Made by a program: the position numbers and the translations under genes. Positions 17,336-25,525 of a stretch of DNA of 64,000 nucleotides are shown one piece after another (position 1 is the first letter of the stretch; every line of letters begins with the position of its first letter). The stretch covers positions 1,736,001-1,800,000 of the forward strand of contig NZ_CP096270.1 in the NCBI RefSeq assembly GCF_023204835.1. Reading direction: 5' to 3'. The notes under the pieces are model-generated. The model was not told the DNA's origin, ran no database searches, and saw only the letters and a list, made by a program, of their open reading frames with translations. Source of the stretch: Salinarchaeum laminariae (lineage in GTDB: Archaea; Halobacteriota; Halobacteria; Halobacteriales; Salinarchaeaceae).

Positions 17336-18550
17336 ATGCCGCGGCTCGTCCACACCGCCGACGTTCACCTCCACCCGGACGCTCCCGAGCGCCGGGACGC
17401 GCTGGCGGCGGTGCTCGACGAGGCCGAATCCGCCGACGCCGACGTAGTGACGATCGGTGGCGATCTGTTCGAGGACGAGAGCGCCGCCGAGCGACTCCGC
17501 CCCGAACTCCGATCGCTGTTCGCCGACCGGCCGTTTCCGGTCCTCGTGATCCCCGGTAACCACGATCGCGAGGCGTTCGAGGGCGACGCCTTCTTCGGAG
17601 CCGCCGTCCGTCCCGCGACTGCAGAGCCCTTCGAGCAGTTCACCGTCGCCAACGGCTCGATCCGACTCACCTGTGTCCCCTACACTCGGACCCTGTCGGA
17701 CGATCTGCTCGTCGCGCTCCGTGACCGCGATCCCTTCGACGGTCTGGACTGTCTCCTACTCCACTGCAGCCTCGAGGCACCAGGCGCCGCCGAAGCCGGT
17801 GCGGGCGAGGAGGCGCCGACCCGCTACGCGCCGATCACGCGGAGTGCACTGGCCGCCCTGGAGTTCGATGTCGTACTCGCAGGCCACTACCACGGCGCGA
17901 GCCGCGTCGAGTTGCCCGCCGCTTCCGGCAGCGCGGGCACGTTCGTCTATCCGGGAACCCCCGCCTCGGTCACCCGCTCCGAGACGGGCCGACGCTCGAT
18001 AGCAGTCGTCGACGCTGGAGACACACCACAAATCCGCCTTCAGGAGCTCGACGCCTTCCACTACGACGAACTGGCACTGACGGTTCGGCCTGGCGAGGCC
18101 GACGACGTTCTCGCGACCGTCCGCGAGCAGGTCGAGAGTTGGGGAGAGCTGAACGCCACGGCTGCGGACGGCTCGCGGAGCCCAGCAGCCGGAATCGTCG
18201 AACCCGAAATCACCGTCGAGGGGTTCGTCGATCGCGACGAAACGGCGTTCGCGGAATCGCTCGCTGCCGCCTGCGGCGACGTTCCGTTCGAGAACCGGAC
18301 CCGCTCGGTCGCGGCGCTCCTCGATCATCCGATCTACCGCGAGTTCGAGGCACGCCTCGACGACGAAACGGTGGCGGGGGCAGTGGAGGGTGCGGGTGTG
18401 GCAGAAAGCTGGTACGCGGGGGAGTCCCCGGACGAGGACCCAGATGCCGCTGGGACAGGGGCGTACGATCCAGAGGAACTGCGCGAGGACGCCCGCGAGC
18501 GCGTGCTCGCTGCGATGGCCGACCTCGCAGCCTCGGGTGACCTGACGTGA
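17336..18550 (+). CDS. Metallophosphoesterase, Mre11/SbcD-YhaO type
   Basis: This 404-residue protein has the full calcineurin-like metal site: HTADVHLHP (Asp9, His11), IGGDLFED, IPGNHDREAF, LLHCSLE and LAGHYHGAS. The fold is that of Mre11/SbcD nucleases, with a capping domain and an acidic C-terminus. The gene is directly upstream (28 bp) of a large coiled-coil ATPase. Because that partner resembles YhaN more than Rad50, this protein is better compared with bacterial YhaO than with the main Mre11. Nuclease activity is inferred from the intact motifs. A CCCTTTG box about 28 bp upstream supports the start. Confidence 0.85.
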   Translation: MPRLVHTADVHLHPDAPERRDALAAVLDEAESADADVVTIGGDLFEDESAAERLRPELRSLFADRPFPVLVIPGNHDREAFEGDAFFGAAVRPATAEPFEQFTVANGSIRLTCVPYTRTLSDDLLVALRDRDPFDGLDCLLLHCSLEAPGAAEAGAGEEAPTRYAPITRSALAALEFDVVLAGHYHGASRVELPAASGSAGTFVYPGTPASVTRSETGRRSIAVVDAGDTPQIRLQELDAFHYDELALTVRPGEADDVLATVREQVESWGELNATAADGSRSPAAGIVEPEITVEGFVDRDETAFAESLAAACGDVPFENRTRSVAALLDHPIYREFEARLDDETVAGAVEGAGVAESWYAGESPDEDPDAAGTGAYDPEELREDARERVLAAMADLAASGDLT

Positions 18551-18578
18551 CGGGTGCGCGTGCGAGGGGTGGATCACG

Positions 18579-20981
18579 ATGAGGCTCCGCTCCGTTCGCG
18601 TCGATCGGTACGGGCCGCTCTCGGGTATCGAACACGAGTTCGACGGCGGTCTGGAGGTCTGCTACGGGCCGAACGAGTCCGGGAAGACGCTGCTACTGGA
18701 CGCGCTGCTTCGACTGTGTTCGCCCGACGCGGTCGACGTGCTGCCCGACGTCGGTCGCGTCGAGGAGCCGCCCGTCGGCCACGCCGTTCTGGAGACGGCC
18801 GGTGACGTTGGCGCCCCGCGCTCCGCCGACGAACCGACCGACTCCGGGGATGCCGCCGCAGCCGGCCACGCATCAACCGCCCCCTCGCCAGCGAGCGTCG
18901 AGGAGCACGTCCTCGGCGACGGCACCACGCTCGGCGACGTGACCGACTGCACGCCGCGGCAGCTCCGGAACGTCTTCGTCGTGCGCGATGCGGATCTCAG
19001 ACTCGCTAACGAACACGAGTTCTACGACGCGACGGCGCGTCGCCTCGCCGACCTCCACACCGCCGAGATCGCCGCGCTTCGTTCCGAACTGGTGGACGCG
19101 GGCCGGCTGACGCCCTCGAACCTGAACCTCGCACGCGCCGAGAAGCACGGCAACGTCAGGGAGGTTCGAGAACGGGCGGCCGACCTCGCGGAGCGCATCG
19201 ACACGTACGTCGCCGACTGTCGCGCTTCCGGCGTCGAATCGGCCGAGCGCGAGCGCGTCGAAGTCGCCGCGGAGCTCGAGCGTACCCGGACGGCGCTCGA
19301 CCGCCAGCGGGCCGCGGAGACGCTCGCGACCCACGACCGCCTCGCGACGCAGCTCGAGACAGTCCGCGACGCGACCGAGGCGTTGGCCGATCGGGACTGT
19401 ACGGAGTCGGGGCTCGAACGCCTCGACGAGATCGACGCCGAACTGGCCCGGATCGCGGACGAACTGGACGACTTCGACGATCGGCGAGCGGAGCTCCGGA
19501 AGGAACGCCAGCGCCTCGACGACCGAATCGAATCGCTCGACGCGGAACTCGTGACGTTCGAGGATCGGCTCCGAGAGATCGAAGGACTCGGGGATCGCCT
19601 CGAGGACTACCGAGAGAGCGCAATCTCGACGGGAGACGCGTCGACGGTGCGACTCGGCGCAGCTGTCGCGATCGCGGGCGCGATCGGTGCGGGCGCCGCG
19701 GCCGTCGGTGGCGTCGTCGCCGCTGCACTGGGGCTGACGGCTCTCGCTCTTATCGCGGGTGCCTGGACGCTCTACCAGCGGCGAGCGTCGCAGAGTGTGG
19801 CTGCCGAGCGCGGAGCCCTGCTCGCCGCTGCTCGGGACGCCGGGCTCGACGTGGAGACGCTCGCGGACGTCGCGCCGGCGATCCGAGATCTTCGGGACGA
19901 GCGCGATCGGCTGGCCGACCGCGTCGATTCGATCGAGCAGGATCGGGACCTCGCAGATCGACGGCTGGCGGACGTCGAAACCGACCGCGAGGACGCGATC
20001 GACCGCCGTCGGACGCTCCGCCGGGAGCGCCGAGAACTGCTTCGTGAAGCCGGCGTCCCGGACGTCGAAACGTACCGCGAGGCCGTCTCGGCGGCCGACT
20101 CCTACCGCGAGGAGCGACGGACGGCGACGGCGAGCCTGACCGAACGGCTCGGCGAGCCCCAAACCGCGTCCGCGTCGACGTCCGATCGCATCGACTACTG
20201 GGCGGACGAACTGGCGTCGCTCCGCGAGGGCGTTGCTGCCACGGACGTTACCGCGGAGGCGTTCGACTCGGACGAGCGTGACCGGCTCGAATCTCGGACG
20301 TCCTCGCTCGAAGAGCGCCTCGCGGAACTCGACGGACGCCTCGACGACCACGAGGCTGCGGTCGATCGCTTTGCCGACGAGCTGGGCAGGCTCCCGACCG
20401 GTCGGTTTCGCGACGATCCGATCGGGCTCGCCGCGCGGTCCGTCGACGGGCTCGCGGCGACGGCTCGCGATCTCGAGTCCTTCGTAGCCTCGCTCGACCG
20501 AGACGCCGACGTTTCGCGAGTGGCGATCGCTGCGCTGGAGGACGTCCGTGCCGACGAGGAGGCGAAGCTCGCCGATCTGTTCGATCCAGCGGGCACCGCC
20601 GCCGATACGTTCGCATCGATCACTGACGGTCGGTACGAGCGCGTGACCTACGACCCGGCAGCCGAAACCCTCGTCGTCGAAGCCGCCGACGGGACCGCCC
20701 GCACGCCTCGCGAGCTCAGTCGGGGGACGACCGATCAGCTCTATCTCGCCGCGCGGATCGGACTCGCCGAGCGCATTCTCTCCGGCGGGACCGGATTTCT
20801 CTTGCTCGACGATCCGCTGCTCCCGGCCGATCCAGAGCGACTGTCGGCCGGGTTCGACGCACTCCGTAGGCTTGCCGACGACGGCTGGCAGATCGTCTAC
20901 ATGACGGCAAAACCCGAGGTCGGCGAGGAGCTGGTCGAGCACCACGACGTCCCGTGCCGACGGTTCGAACGACTGGAGTGA
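18579..20981 (+). CDS. YhaN-like SMC/Rad50-family ATPase with an internal membrane hairpin
   Basis: This 800-residue protein has a split ABC-type ATPase: Walker A CYGPNESGKTLLLDALLRL (residues 28-46) and, near the C-terminus, signature LSRGTTDQLYLAARIGLAE and Walker B GFLLLDDPLLPAD. Between them are two coiled-coil arms (about 190-345 and 400-660). In place of the Rad50 CxxC zinc hook, residues about 357-398 are hydrophobic and Ala/Gly-rich, enough for two membrane helices, followed by YQRRAS. This layout is that of bacterial YhaN, which pairs with YhaO. It forms an operon with the phosphoesterase upstream. Its substrate is unknown, but membrane-linked DNA processing is a fair inference. Confidence 0.83.
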   Translation: MRLRSVRVDRYGPLSGIEHEFDGGLEVCYGPNESGKTLLLDALLRLCSPDAVDVLPDVGRVEEPPVGHAVLETAGDVGAPRSADEPTDSGDAAAAGHASTAPSPASVEEHVLGDGTTLGDVTDCTPRQLRNVFVVRDADLRLANEHEFYDATARRLADLHTAEIAALRSELVDAGRLTPSNLNLARAEKHGNVREVRERAADLAERIDTYVADCRASGVESAERERVEVAAELERTRTALDRQRAAETLATHDRLATQLETVRDATEALADRDCTESGLERLDEIDAELARIADELDDFDDRRAELRKERQRLDDRIESLDAELVTFEDRLREIEGLGDRLEDYRESAISTGDASTVRLGAAVAIAGAIGAGAAAVGGVVAAALGLTALALIAGAWTLYQRRASQSVAAERGALLAAARDAGLDVETLADVAPAIRDLRDERDRLADRVDSIEQDRDLADRRLADVETDREDAIDRRRTLRRERRELLREAGVPDVETYREAVSAADSYREERRTATASLTERLGEPQTASASTSDRIDYWADELASLREGVAATDVTAEAFDSDERDRLESRTSSLEERLAELDGRLDDHEAAVDRFADELGRLPTGRFRDDPIGLAARSVDGLAATARDLESFVASLDRDADVSRVAIAALEDVRADEEAKLADLFDPAGTAADTFASITDGRYERVTYDPAAETLVVEAADGTARTPRELSRGTTDQLYLAARIGLAERILSGGTGFLLLDDPLLPADPERLSAGFDALRRLADDGWQIVYMTAKPEVGEELVEHHDVPCRRFERLE

Positions 20982-21428
20982 GCGCAAGCGCTGGCCTGTC
21001 GATCGAACCATCGCACTGGGGCAGCACAGCCTTTGGACACCGCTGGGAAGTGTAACGAAGGTGTCCGGCGGCGGGGTCCCCGCCCCGCGCCGAACGGGTC
21101 GTATGGTCGGTCGGGCGATCCCGACGCGAACGCAGGTGGAGCGTGTGACAAGCGAGGGCGAAACGCCCTCACGTGTCGTCCGTGAACGTCCGCCCCCTTA
21201 TAGATGGGCGAAGCAGACTGGAAGTGAAATCGGCCGAAGGCGGAGGGGTGTCGAACTACTGTCAGACGATCGCATGACGAGGGTATTCGACTCCGTTTGC
21301 GGTCGATAGCGGACCCTTCTCACCGCGAACGGGGCTGCGTTCGAGCGCCGAATCCTTGGTGTTCCGGCCGGGTCCGCCGCCGCAGCCGCTCCGACAACTA
21401 CATTCCACGCCGCATCCGACGCTGGTGC
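20982..21428. other. 447-bp spacer with two strong hairpins, possible structured RNA
   Basis: No convincing gene is visible. There is an inverted repeat GGACACC (21035-21041) / GGTGTCC (21060-21066), a GC palindrome just after it, and a stem GACA-agc-GAGGGCG-aaa-CGCCCTC-acg-TGTC (21147-21177). A TATA-like CCTTATAG lies at about 21196-21203 and can be read in either direction. This could be the leader of purO, a terminator array for the YhaN-like gene, or a small RNA. Confidence 0.4.
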
Positions 21429-22022
21429 ATGTACGTCGGACGTTTCGTCGTCGTCGGACCGGACGTCGCAGCCTACCGCGTGTCCTCGCGATCGTTCCCC
21501 AACCGCGAGATTCGCGACCGTGACGGCACGCTGACCGTCGGTCCGACCGCTGACGCACCGCCCACCGACAACCCCTACGTCGAGTACAACTGCCTGCGCA
21601 CGACCACCGAGGGGCCCCGAGACGGAGCAGCTGCCGTGCTGGGCAACGGCTCGCACGTCGATCCGATCGTGGAGAAGATCGAGCTGGGCTATCCCGCCCG
21701 GGACGCGCTCGCGGAGCCGCTGCTTGCCCTCGACTACGAGAAGGACGACTACGACACGCCGCGAATCGCAGGCGTGCTCGACGAGGACGCCGCCCACGTC
21801 GGCATCGTCCGGAACGACGCCGTGCTCGTAAAGGCGGTCGAGCAGCCCACGCTGGTCGCAACGTACGAGCGAGACGCGCCGTCACCTGTGGAGTTCGATG
21901 CGACGGACGCGGCCGCTGCTGCGACTGACGCGTACGACTTTGACTTCGAGCACGCAGTGTGTGCTGCGGGCGTCGCGAGAACGAATTGCGGGTTCGAGAC
22001 GGCGATCGAAAACGGAGACTGA
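21429..22022 (+). CDS. purO: IMP cyclohydrolase, archaeal PurO type
   Basis: PurO closes FAICAR to IMP, the last step of archaeal purine synthesis. The 197-residue protein begins [20 protein letters not shown] and contains SRSFPNREI and [13 protein letters not shown], all characteristic of PurO. It replaces the cyclohydrolase half of bacterial PurH. purK and purE are in the same window at 37360 and 39338, but not in an operon with it. The start is the ATG at 21429, which begins the conserved N-terminus. Confidence 0.93.
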   Translation: MYVGRFVVVGPDVAAYRVSSRSFPNREIRDRDGTLTVGPTADAPPTDNPYVEYNCLRTTTEGPRDGAAAVLGNGSHVDPIVEKIELGYPARDALAEPLLALDYEKDDYDTPRIAGVLDEDAAHVGIVRNDAVLVKAVEQPTLVATYERDAPSPVEFDATDAAAAATDAYDFDFEHAVCAAGVARTNCGFETAIENGD

Positions 22023-22068
22023 ACGCCGACGCGGTCTACTCGGCTACTTCGTGGAGGGCCAGGCCCGG

Positions 22069-22671
22069 TCAGCCCATCAGGAACCGGAGCCAGGCGTTGT
22101 TCTGAACGATCTCGGACTGTTCGAGCTTCGCGTCCAGTCCGAAGATCCGGCCGGCGCCGATCGCGGCGAGCCCGAACAGGAGCAGGACGTAGACGACCGT
22201 CTCGTCGACGACCCATCCGTGTTCGACCGGGAGGCCGGCGAGGATCCCGCCCTGGAGGTGTGAGAGCCAGAACAGGAGCATCATCAGTGCGCCCCAGAAC
22301 GCGGACCATCGGACGAGAATCCCGACGATCAGGGCGACACCAATCAGGATCTGGCCCCACACGACGAGTGGGTCGACCCAGGTCGCACCGGCCATCTCGG
22401 CGAAGAGGTCTTGCGCTGGGTTGTCAGGATGCAACGCGTTGTTCAGGTAGCCTGCTGCGCTGAATCCGCCAGTCAGCGGCTGGTCCTGGATGCCATCGAT
22501 GCCGTTTGCGGTCCACTTCTCCAGTCCGGCCTGGAGAAAGATCCAGCCCATCGCTACCCTGAGCAGGACTACCGAGTACGCGATCCAGCTCTCCGAGTAG
22601 TCGAACGTGACGTCACGTCCGAACAGTTCCGCTTCGAGCGTTCGTTCCGCAGGTTTCCGATCAGTTGCCAT
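22069..22671 (-). CDS. DoxX family membrane protein
   Basis: This 200-residue protein has four main membrane segments and the DoxX pattern: VVLLRVAMGWIFLQAGLEKW, PLVVWGQILIGVALIVGILV, the hydrophobic stretch WGALMMLLFWLSHLQGG and VYVLLLFGLAAIGAGRIFGLDAK in pieces. DoxX/DoxD relatives serve as quinone-linked thiosulfate or sulfur oxidoreductase subunits in some archaea; others have unknown roles. A TATATGG box upstream gives it its own promoter. A paralogue with the same architecture lies 550 bp upstream, at 23223. Confidence 0.85.
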   Translation of the reverse strand: MATDRKPAERTLEAELFGRDVTFDYSESWIAYSVVLLRVAMGWIFLQAGLEKWTANGIDGIQDQPLTGGFSAAGYLNNALHPDNPAQDLFAEMAGATWVDPLVVWGQILIGVALIVGILVRWSAFWGALMMLLFWLSHLQGGILAGLPVEHGWVVDETVVYVLLLFGLAAIGAGRIFGLDAKLEQSEIVQNNAWLRFLMG

Positions 22672-22930
22672 ATGTGATCCCTCAACTGGTAGTTCACGCG
22701 CACACCCCATATAACTGGGGCACCGTTTCCACCCGACGGGAATGAGAACTACCGGGTTCGAACGCTCGAAACGGTGTTCTCGCGGGGGAGTCCCAGCCCG
22801 TACTGTCGCTCCACGAAACCGAACGGTTCTCTTACCTGACTGCCGTCTGAGGGTAGCTCGAAGAAAAATCGATTCGCACCGTTTGCCTCCTGTTCGCTCG
22901 ACGACGGCGGCCGGCGGAGCGCCCGGACGC

Positions 22931-23215
22931 TCAGTCGTCGGCCGGCGCGACGCGCTGGCGATCGATCGGCTCTGCTGGCTGTGCCAGCTTGTAGACGCCG
23001 TAGCACAGCCAGACCGCGAGCCCGGCGAGGACGATGTAGGCCCGGAGGTCCGGCGGCACCAGCGGTTCGGCGGTGACCGCACCGGCGTCGTTGGTCTGCT
23101 CGAGGTGTGGGTTCTGCGTCAGCGTGTTGACCGCGCCGAGGACGACGACCCCGACGACGATCAGCCCTCCACCGAGCATGGCGATCAGGTCTGCCGTGGA
23201 TTTGCGTGGTTGCAT
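22931..23215 (-). CDS. Small two-helix membrane protein beside DoxX
   Basis: This 94-residue protein has two membrane helices (LIAMLGGGLIVVGVVVLGAV and AYIVLAGLAVWLCYGVYKLA), joined by a soluble loop of about 30 residues. It starts 7 bp after the stop of the DoxX gene at 23223, so the two are almost certainly co-transcribed. It may be an accessory subunit of that DoxX protein. I know of no assigned function. Confidence 0.7.
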   Translation of the reverse strand: MQPRKSTADLIAMLGGGLIVVGVVVLGAVNTLTQNPHLEQTNDAGAVTAEPLVPPDLRAYIVLAGLAVWLCYGVYKLAQPAEPIDRQRVAPADD

Positions 23216-23222
23216 AGCTCTA

Positions 23223-23759
23223 TCACCCCATCATGTATCGCAGCCGCGGATGTCGTTCGAGCAGTTCGGTTCCCTCGAGGTAGCCGTCGACGCCGTAGAC
23301 GCGGCCGGCGCCGAACAGCGCGATGGTCGCGAACACGAGGAGCCCGAACAGCTCGCTGGTGACCATCCCGTTGGTCCAGCCCGCGTTCCCGAGGTAGAAG
23401 AACGTGGCCAGGATCATCCCGTTCGCTGCTGCGAGGCGGGTGAGACAGCCCACGATCAGTCCCAGGCCGATCGCGATCTGTCCCCACGGAACGAGCAGGT
23501 TGGGCACGAACGCTGCGTTGGCCGCGAACCACTCGAACATCGGGTGGAAAATGCTCCCCTGGGTGCCCATCTCTAGCCAGCCGGTGGTATCGTAGAGCAG
23601 CCCCTGCTCGAGGACCTTCCCGAGCCCCGCGCTCAGGAACCACCACCCTGCGATCACGCGGAGCAACACGAGCCAGTACGCACCCCATGGCCCGTCGAAG
23701 CTGTACGCCACGTCCCGGCCAAAGAGCCGGGTGTCGACCGTCGCCGTGTCAGTTGGCAC
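23223..23759 (-). CDS. DoxX family membrane protein (second copy)
   Basis: This 178-residue paralogue of the gene at 22069 shows WLVLLRVIAGWWFLSAGLGK, VPWGQIAIGLGLIVGCLTRL and VFATIALFGAGRVYGVDGYL. Both copies begin with the same LFGRDV motif, followed by a short beta strand before the first helix, and both end in a short RLRYMMG/WLRFLMG tail, so they are duplicates. It is the first gene of the unit with the small membrane protein. Possible promoter bases (TTAAACCCCTGTATAC) lie about 60 bp upstream. Confidence 0.85.
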   Translation of the reverse strand: MPTDTATVDTRLFGRDVAYSFDGPWGAYWLVLLRVIAGWWFLSAGLGKVLEQGLLYDTTGWLEMGTQGSIFHPMFEWFAANAAFVPNLLVPWGQIAIGLGLIVGCLTRLAAANGMILATFFYLGNAGWTNGMVTSELFGLLVFATIALFGAGRVYGVDGYLEGTELLERHPRLRYMMG

Positions 23760-24148
23760 AGTTAGCTCACCTTACGGGTGAACGTTTGCGCTGGCTCCCG
23801 GTCGGGGTTCCCCCGAAGTATACAGGGGTTTAAGTCAGTCACTCCGATCGCAGTCAGCTCACGACAGTATCTCTCAGGGCGTTATCTCCCTCGTCGTTGT
23901 CTCCCACGTCAGTGTCTCCCGTGCCGACGTCGATAAGGATGCGTTTGCTCACAGCGCTGTCTGTCTCCACCGCCGTCCGCCTCGACCGTTATCCGCTCAC
24001 GTTGCTGTTCGGTCACGTCGTTGTCAGCTCACGTCGTTGTCAGCTCAGGTCGCTGTCCGGTCACGTCGACGTCCGTTCGACTCACTGCGACCAGCGTTCA
24101 CACTGACGGGTGGTGGCACGAAGAGATCCAGGGGCGGATCGAGGGCCG
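23760..24148. other. 389-bp spacer with degenerate repeats, no convincing gene
   Basis: Open frames here follow the repeat sequence and give Ser/Thr/Arg-rich, unlikely peptides. The upstream part is made of loosely related TCTCCC/GTC(A/G)G phrases; the middle holds the regular 16-bp repeat listed separately. The left edge contains the promoter of the DoxX unit. Confidence 0.5.
23997..24076. repeat. 16-bp tandem repeat, five units
   Basis: Five consecutive 16-bp units begin TCACGTTGCTGTTCGG, TCACGTCGTTGTCAGC (twice), TCAGGTCGCTGTCCGG and TCACGTCGACGTCCGT. The period is exact with no insertions. Sixteen bases is not a multiple of three, so the array is not under coding constraint. There is no unique spacer, so it is not a CRISPR. 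Confidence 0.8.
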
Positions 24149-24550
24149 CTACAGTTCGGGCCCGATCGGCGTCGGGTCGCCATTTTCGAGGCTCTCGCGC
24201 GTTGCGGAGTCCGCCGCCCGAACGATGGCCGGGCCATCGTCCGTGAGCGAGACGGCGCCCGGTGCCCAGAGTGCAGTGCTGACGGCGGCCGAGACCGACT
24301 CGAGATGCGCCATTCGCTCGCGGTGTGCGCTGCGCTGGACGAAGCGCTCCCAGGCCGTTTCGTCCTCGAACGTGAAGACGAGCCGAAGACGCTCGCCGTC
24401 GTCGTCCACGCCTCGAAACGCCTGGAAGCTACGAACGTCCGGCTGGGTCGTCCAGTCGAGAACGACGTTCGAGAACCAGCTCTCGAACCGATCGCGGTGG
24501 CGATCGGACAGCTCGACGGTCACCTCGTACGCGACGCCGTCGGTCAACAC
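24149..24550 (-). CDS. Small alpha/beta protein, possibly a dimeric alpha-beta barrel (ABM-like)
   Basis: This 133-residue protein reads AYEVTVELSDRHRDRFESWF, DVRSFQAFRG and LRLVFTFEDETAWERFVQRS. The order strand, helix with a Trp/Phe pair, strand, strand, helix is that of dimeric alpha-beta barrel proteins such as antibiotic-biosynthesis monooxygenase-like domains. The C-terminal ~35 residues look unstructured. The start codon is GTG at 24550. No metal or cofactor motif is evident and its function is unknown. It lies 98 bp downstream of the HTH regulator on the same strand. Confidence 0.55.
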   Translation of the reverse strand: MLTDGVAYEVTVELSDRHRDRFESWFSNVVLDWTTQPDVRSFQAFRGVDDDGERLRLVFTFEDETAWERFVQRSAHRERMAHLESVSAAVSTALWAPGAVSLTDDGPAIVRAADSATRESLENGDPTPIGPEL

Positions 24551-24648
24551 GCGGTTCCACCCCCGTTCGATCGTAGGCGTACTCGTGCCATTACGTTCAC
24601 ACCTACGACCGCGGGGCCCCTCACGACGCGGCTGGATAATACAGGCTT

Positions 24649-25434
24649 TTACTCGGCGATGGGCTCCTCGGTCGGGCCGACGGTGTCGGTGCTTGGGTGT
24701 CGGCGGTCCTGCGTGTCGCGTTCGGTTGCGTCGTCGTCCTCGTTTCTGCCGTCGCCTCGGACGCCGTCGCGTTCGTCATTTCGTGGCACGTCGGCCTGCT
24801 CGATGTCGGTGCTCGCCACGAGCGCCTGGATCAGGGTCGTTTCCGCGGCGTTGAGCCGCTGGGACGCGGCGGACCGGGAGATCCCCAGCGCGTCCGCGAC
24901 CGCGTCGAGATCCGCCCCCCGCGGGCGTTCGTAGTACCCCCTGTCGACGGCGACCGCGATCGCTTCGCGCTGCTTCGCCGTGATCGCCGCGGCGTCGATT
25001 CGCAGGTCGTCGCTCTCTTCGCCGACGTTGAGTGGCAGTACTCGCTCGAGGTGAACCGTCGCCGCTCGGTTCCTGAGGGCGGCGACGAGATCGCGCAGTG
25101 CTTCCCGGTCCGGGACCGTGACCTCGACGACCAGCGCACCACTGGCGAACCCGGCAATCTCAGCGGCACACTCGACCTCCTGGAAGGCCGGGCAGACGCA
25201 ATGCTCGTCGACGGTGCCCTGCACGAACTCCCGGGATTCGCCGCCATCGACCTCGACGGTGACGGCTGCTCGGCAGTCACAGTCATCGCTCGCGCTGGTT
25301 CCGCCCGTTCGAACCACGTCGTCACCCCGCTCGCCGGCGGACAGCACCGCACAGCCCGCCGACTCGTGGGGCTCGACGCGAAGGCGCGCGCTGAGCGGTT
25401 CGGCCGCATCGGTGGGCGCGGTGGTATCCGTCAT
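24649..25434 (-). CDS. HTH-10 (bacterio-opsin activator-like) regulator with cysteine-rich N-terminus
   Basis: This 261-residue predicted DNA-binding protein has the haloarchaeal HTH-10 motif near residues 150-205: ITAKQREAIAVAVDRGYYER, then DLDAVADALGISRSAASQRL. The N-terminal sensor part has cysteines in clusters (DDCDCRAAV, EHCVCPAFQEVEC), suggesting metal or redox sensing. The last ~50 residues are charged and disordered. Related regulators (the DmsR and Bat group) control respiration and phototrophy genes. Nearby DoxX genes and the flavoprotein are plausible targets. A CATATAG box about 27-33 bp upstream of the ATG supports the start. Confidence 0.82.
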   Translation of the reverse strand: MTDTTAPTDAAEPLSARLRVEPHESAGCAVLSAGERGDDVVRTGGTSASDDCDCRAAVTVEVDGGESREFVQGTVDEHCVCPAFQEVECAAEIAGFASGALVVEVTVPDREALRDLVAALRNRAATVHLERVLPLNVGEESDDLRIDAAAITAKQREAIAVAVDRGYYERPRGADLDAVADALGISRSAASQRLNAAETTLIQALVASTDIEQADVPRNDERDGVRGDGRNEDDDATERDTQDRRHPSTDTVGPTEEPIAE

Positions 25435-25460
25435 TGATTGATTCTTGCTCGCGCTCCTCC

Positions 25461-25467
25461 CTATATG
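25461..25467 (-). promoter_or_regulatory. TATA box for the HTH-10 regulator
   Basis: CATATAG on the minus strand, 27-33 bp from the ATG at 25434. The 91-bp spacer up to the flavoprotein stop at 25526 leaves room for only this promoter. Confidence 0.5.
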
Positions 25468-25525
25468 GGGGGTTGCGTTCCCACTCCTCGGGAACCGCGG
25501 TACGTTCGCGGTCGGACGTTGGACC

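Noticed and set aside
17336..20981. Naming the pair mre11-rad50
   Set aside because: The ATPase lacks a CxxC hook and has a membrane-like segment at that site, so the YhaO-YhaN comparison fits better.
22741..22800. tRNA-like phrase GGGTTCGAACGC
   Set aside because: The flanking bases do not form T, anticodon or acceptor stems.
23997..24076. Possible CRISPR array
   Set aside because: The units are directly adjacent with no unique spacers, are only 16 bp long, and there are no cas genes.
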